From: Xiphias gladius
Lineage: Eukaryota; Chordata; Actinopteri; Istiophoriformes; Xiphiidae
DNA: 64,000 nt
Assembly: GCF_016859285.1 (NCBI RefSeq)
Contig: NC_053400.1
Coordinates: 17,711,046 to 17,775,045, forward strand
Direction: 5' to 3'
The position numbers and the translations under genes were made by a program. This document shows, in pieces, positions 61,601 to 64,000 of the stretch. The stretch's first letter is position 1. Each line of letters begins with the position of its first letter. The notes under the pieces were generated by a model that ran no database searches, was not told where the DNA came from, and was given only the letters and a program-made list of their open reading frames with translations.

Positions 61601-63030
61601 GTCCAAGAGGTAATGAATGGAGCAGAGGACCAGTGAAGAAAAGGAGGAGAGTATGAAGAAATAATGCAAACATAGAACAAGGCTGCAGATCCAAGTACTT
61701 AGCTTCACATACAGGAGCTCTATACTGTATACTGTATGTAGACAGCTAAACAATTCCTCAGTTAATTGGTTAGTAACTCAACACAAAACTGATATATTTT
61801 GATAACAACTAAATCATTCAAGTAATTTTTTAAGGCAAAAATTCACTCCTTACAGGTTTTCACATGCAAATATTTTCCGTTTTTCTTAGTCTATTGTTAT
61901 AGTAAACCGAATATCCTTGCGTTTTGGACTGTCCTTACTTTCTGACTATTTACAGACCAAAACAATCAATTTATCTAGAAATTAATCAATAGTGAAGATA
62001 ATCATTACTTGCAGCTATATGTATGCACAAAACATAGATGCATTTAATATACATCATGATCAAGTGGCTTTCCTAAAGGTTTAGAAACAGTGAAAAGAGT
62101 AGATAAAATGTTCTTCTCATATTTTCCTTATCTGTGCCAACCAGTTTGATATGTTACATAAACACTGCTAATTAGTTACTCAGTATTGCAATGACCAATT
62201 ATTTTTATAATCAAATAAGCTATCAATTAGTCTAATAATTAATTGAGTAATTGTTTAGTCAATAAAATGTCAGAAAGTGCTGAAAAAGGCCTATGACGTA
62301 TTCCATTGTGAACTGTTCAAATTGCTTGTGTTGCCTGGCAATCATTTCGAAACCCAAAAATGTTCAATTAACAATGAAATAAAGCAGAGAAAAGCGGAAA
62401 ATCATATTTTTTTAAGAAGCTGAAACCAGCAAATATTTGCCATTTTTGTATGATAAAAGACTCAAAAGATTAATCAAGCATCCTAAAGTTTATCTATTCA
62501 TTTTCTCTTGGTAGATCATTTTATTGATGGTTTGACAGTTTCATTTCTGATTATAACATCATATTGTTCTAAATCCATTTTGTTGCTATAGGTTGCTAAA
62601 AGATTCAATTTGCAGACTGGATCAGTACCAGTTGGTCCAACATTTCAGCAGCTACAGTTAAACAGACACTGTGGGTCAACTAAACTTTACCTGGGAAAGA
62701 GGTAGTCTAGCAATTTTACCATCAACATTAAAGAAGAAACTCAGTGTGATAGCCAATAGTTAGTGTGATGGAAACAAGGATGGGCAGAGAAAGGCCCTGG
62801 ATACGACCACAACTCACTATCTGTTTCTCGTTGAGGTTCCCCGAACTGTAAGTGGTGGCAAGGGTGGAGGAGCACGCCTCGCTGTACCAGGGGACGTTCC
62901 CGTTCTGGGTGGAGCTGCTGATGGAGAGGGTGTAGATGCTGTTGGTGTAGCCATCGCAGTTACAGCTGTCCTTCTCCCTCCCTCCATTCCCAGAAGCCCA
63001 CACAAAGATTGAGCCCAAACCACCACGACC
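49232..63030 (-). CDS. furin: Furin proprotein convertase, 3' part (8 coding exons); 5' exons beyond the window
   Basis: Calcium-dependent trans-Golgi serine endoprotease that cleaves precursors after R-X-K/R-R. Exons: 62818-63030, 60216-60316, 58995-59098, 58614-58731, 55312-55491, 55095-55219, 53828-53950, 49232-49839. All joins are in phase and give 523 residues equivalent to human positions 281 onward (offset 280 from memory, holding through the P domain). The signal peptide, prodomain and the catalytic Asp and His lie to the right of 64000; no further furin exon was recognised in 63031-64000. The oxyanion-hole Asn is in ASGNGG and the catalytic Ser in GTSASAP. The P domain, Cys-rich stalk, membrane segment and [12 protein letters not shown] tail follow. 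The membrane anchor and tail identify Furin rather than PC5A or PACE4. Which teleost duplicate (furina/furinb) is unknown. Confidence 0.97.
50765..53706 (+). mobile_element. Defective L2/jockey-like LINE in the last furin intron
   Basis: A nearly complete ORF2 3' portion lies antisense to furin. Upstream remnants (about 50770-51180) precede a reverse transcriptase frame 51524-52471. It contains [49 protein letters not shown] and the YADD active site (52151-52162). The frame shifts near the T-run at 52453-52461. The C-terminal part resumes in another frame at 52668-52877 ([15 protein letters not shown]) and shifts again before [12 protein letters not shown] (about 52950-52990). The 3' end carries CGCTATATAAATAAAATTG and a TTGAA tandem tail (53679-53706). 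Several disabling changes are present and the 5' end is missing, so it is not autonomous. Confidence 0.85.
53828..55491 (-). CDS. furin: furin exons encoding the P domain
   Basis: Exons 55312-55491, 55095-55219 and 53828-53950. Recognisable stretches are [57 protein letters not shown] and [14 protein letters not shown]. The triplet aligned with the mammalian RGD (498-500) is RGN here (55368-55376). A serine-rich insert ([10 protein letters not shown]) follows the last strand. Confidence 0.95.
54848..54928. repeat. (CA)n microsatellite in a furin intron
   Basis: An 81-bp CA run between furin exons 55095-55219 and 53828-53950, read as UG in the transcript, about 170 nt inside the intron from the donor. 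Confidence 0.95.
57993..58014. repeat. Poly(A) run in a furin intron
   Basis: About 22 consecutive A residues on the plus strand within intron 55492-58613. The rest of that 3.1 kb intron shows no element I can name. Confidence 0.85.
58531..58604. repeat. (GT)37 microsatellite beside a furin donor site
   Basis: Read as CA in the furin transcript. It starts about 10 nt inside the intron after exon 58614-58731, directly beyond the GTTAGTAC donor. Confidence 0.95.
58614..63030 (-). CDS. furin: furin exons encoding the end of the catalytic domain
   Basis: Exons 62818-63030, 60216-60316, 58995-59098 and 58614-58731. The first contains [20 protein letters not shown] with the oxyanion-hole Asn equivalent to N295. 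The second contains [19 protein letters not shown] with the active-site Ser equivalent to S368. The third contains the conserved NLT glycosylation site in [11 protein letters not shown]. The fourth begins the P-domain junction with [12 protein letters not shown]. The furin intron between 60317 and 62817 is 2.5 kb with no recognised element. Confidence 0.95.
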
Positions 63031-64000
63031 CTAGAGAACACACAGTACATTCAGACAAACAGAAAGAAAGACAACTACGGACCTTTTCATTCATTCATGT
63101 CTCAGACCACCACTATCAAGGAAAGAACAAAATCTCATTCAATCTTAATGGGAATTCCAATTATAGGACATAATCATTTCAGGGCTCATTTCAAAAGGGG
63201 CCAATTAAAACCCAGCATACATCACAGGGGCCAGGGTGGTCACTCAGTAAATTAAAAAGAGCTAAATATCGCAAAACAGCAATACAATACAAAAGGCACT
63301 ATATGACTACAGCTTGATGTAATGAATCATCCAACCTCTCAGGCTTTGAAGTGCAATCATTTTCATCTAAGAGCCACTTTATTGTAGTGAGTGGCACCAT
63401 CTCTCCCTGCACTGATCAAACCCAGCTATGCACCACCCACACCACCATCTGACAGCACTGTCACTGTGGCAATTATCTTAGTAGTCAGTGTCAGCTTTTC
63501 CAATCAACTTTATAATACATGCCTTAAATCTATTAGTCTATAACAAGAGTTAGCTTGATGGATATGTTGATTCATGGAGTGCAGATGGGAGTGCCTGGGG
63601 TGTGATCTGTATGCTTATTAATCTGTTGACTGGTTCATTTTACACATCTGAAACAGTCCCAATGTGCCACATGCCTTAAAACAAGTGCTGCTACCAACAA
63701 CACGACAGTTTGGTTCCTTTTTGGTCAATAATTCAGATTGCCATCAGTCTGTCAGGATTAGATGCTGACAGACTATTTTGTCAAAATCACCCCCCTAAAA
63801 TTTCTATACTTGTGTATGCATATAGTTAGGCATGTGTCTGGAAGCCTTTGATTAGAAATGCTTGTCAAGTAATTTAAAGCTCCAGTAAACGTTTGATTGG
63901 AATTTTTAAAACAACCTTGATTTTTTTTTTTTTTTTTTAAATGAAGCACTTACGCACACTTAAAGCGACCACATGCCAACTAACTGAAAGAGCTGAGAAT
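63031..64000. other. furin intron, right edge of window
   Basis: The acceptor CTCTAG of exon 62818-63030 bounds this segment. No further furin exon (the part encoding the EEAFFRGVSQ-type segment) is seen. It holds only a T-run near 63920-63939 and unremarkable AT-rich DNA. Confidence 0.6.

Overview
This is vertebrate nuclear DNA, and almost certainly a teleost fish. It holds three multi-exon genes with canonical GT-AG introns, all on the minus strand: rhcg (complete, 10 coding exons, 6924-11542), fes (complete coding region, 18 coding exons, 25398-41583) and furin (3' part only, 8 coding exons, 49232-63030, continuing past the right edge). I placed the exons by reading splice sites on the minus strand, checking codon phase across every junction, and comparing the spliced proteins with the mammalian families as I remember them. 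All three close without a frameshift: Rhcg 478 aa, Fes 828 aa, Furin C-terminal 523 aa. The repeats (L2-like LINEs, tRNA-derived SINEs, long CA/GT tracts, and several high-copy repeats I associate with spiny-rayed fishes) suggest a percomorph. The species cannot be named.

Layout: 1-6923 is the 3' flank of rhcg, including its 3' UTR, with microsatellites and no convincing gene. 6924-11650 is rhcg with a short TATA-like promoter. 11.7-25.4 kb is a 13.8 kb stretch without a gene, holding a SINE, a broken LINE, LINE-like 3' tails and an 0.8 kb inverted repeat. 25.4-41.6 kb is fes. 41.6-49.2 kb lies between fes and furin and contains a decayed C2H2 zinc-finger fragment flanked by opposed copies of one repeat family. 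49.2-64 kb is the 3' half of furin, whose last intron carries a roughly 2.9 kb defective LINE in antisense orientation.

Furin and Fes are neighbours in the same orientation in mammals too, so that pairing is old. The three genes do not form a pathway: Rhcg is an epithelial ammonia channel, Fes a cytoplasmic F-BAR/SH2 tyrosine kinase, and Furin a trans-Golgi proprotein convertase.

No novel multi-gene system is visible. The points most worth following up are dinucleotide repeats that abut splice sites (a UG tract replacing the polypyrimidine tract of one fes intron, and CA tracts just inside one fes and one furin intron), a CpG-rich block inside a fes kinase-domain intron with a plausible alternative first exon, an RGD-to-RGN change in the Furin P domain, the zinc-finger remnant, and the large inverted repeat.
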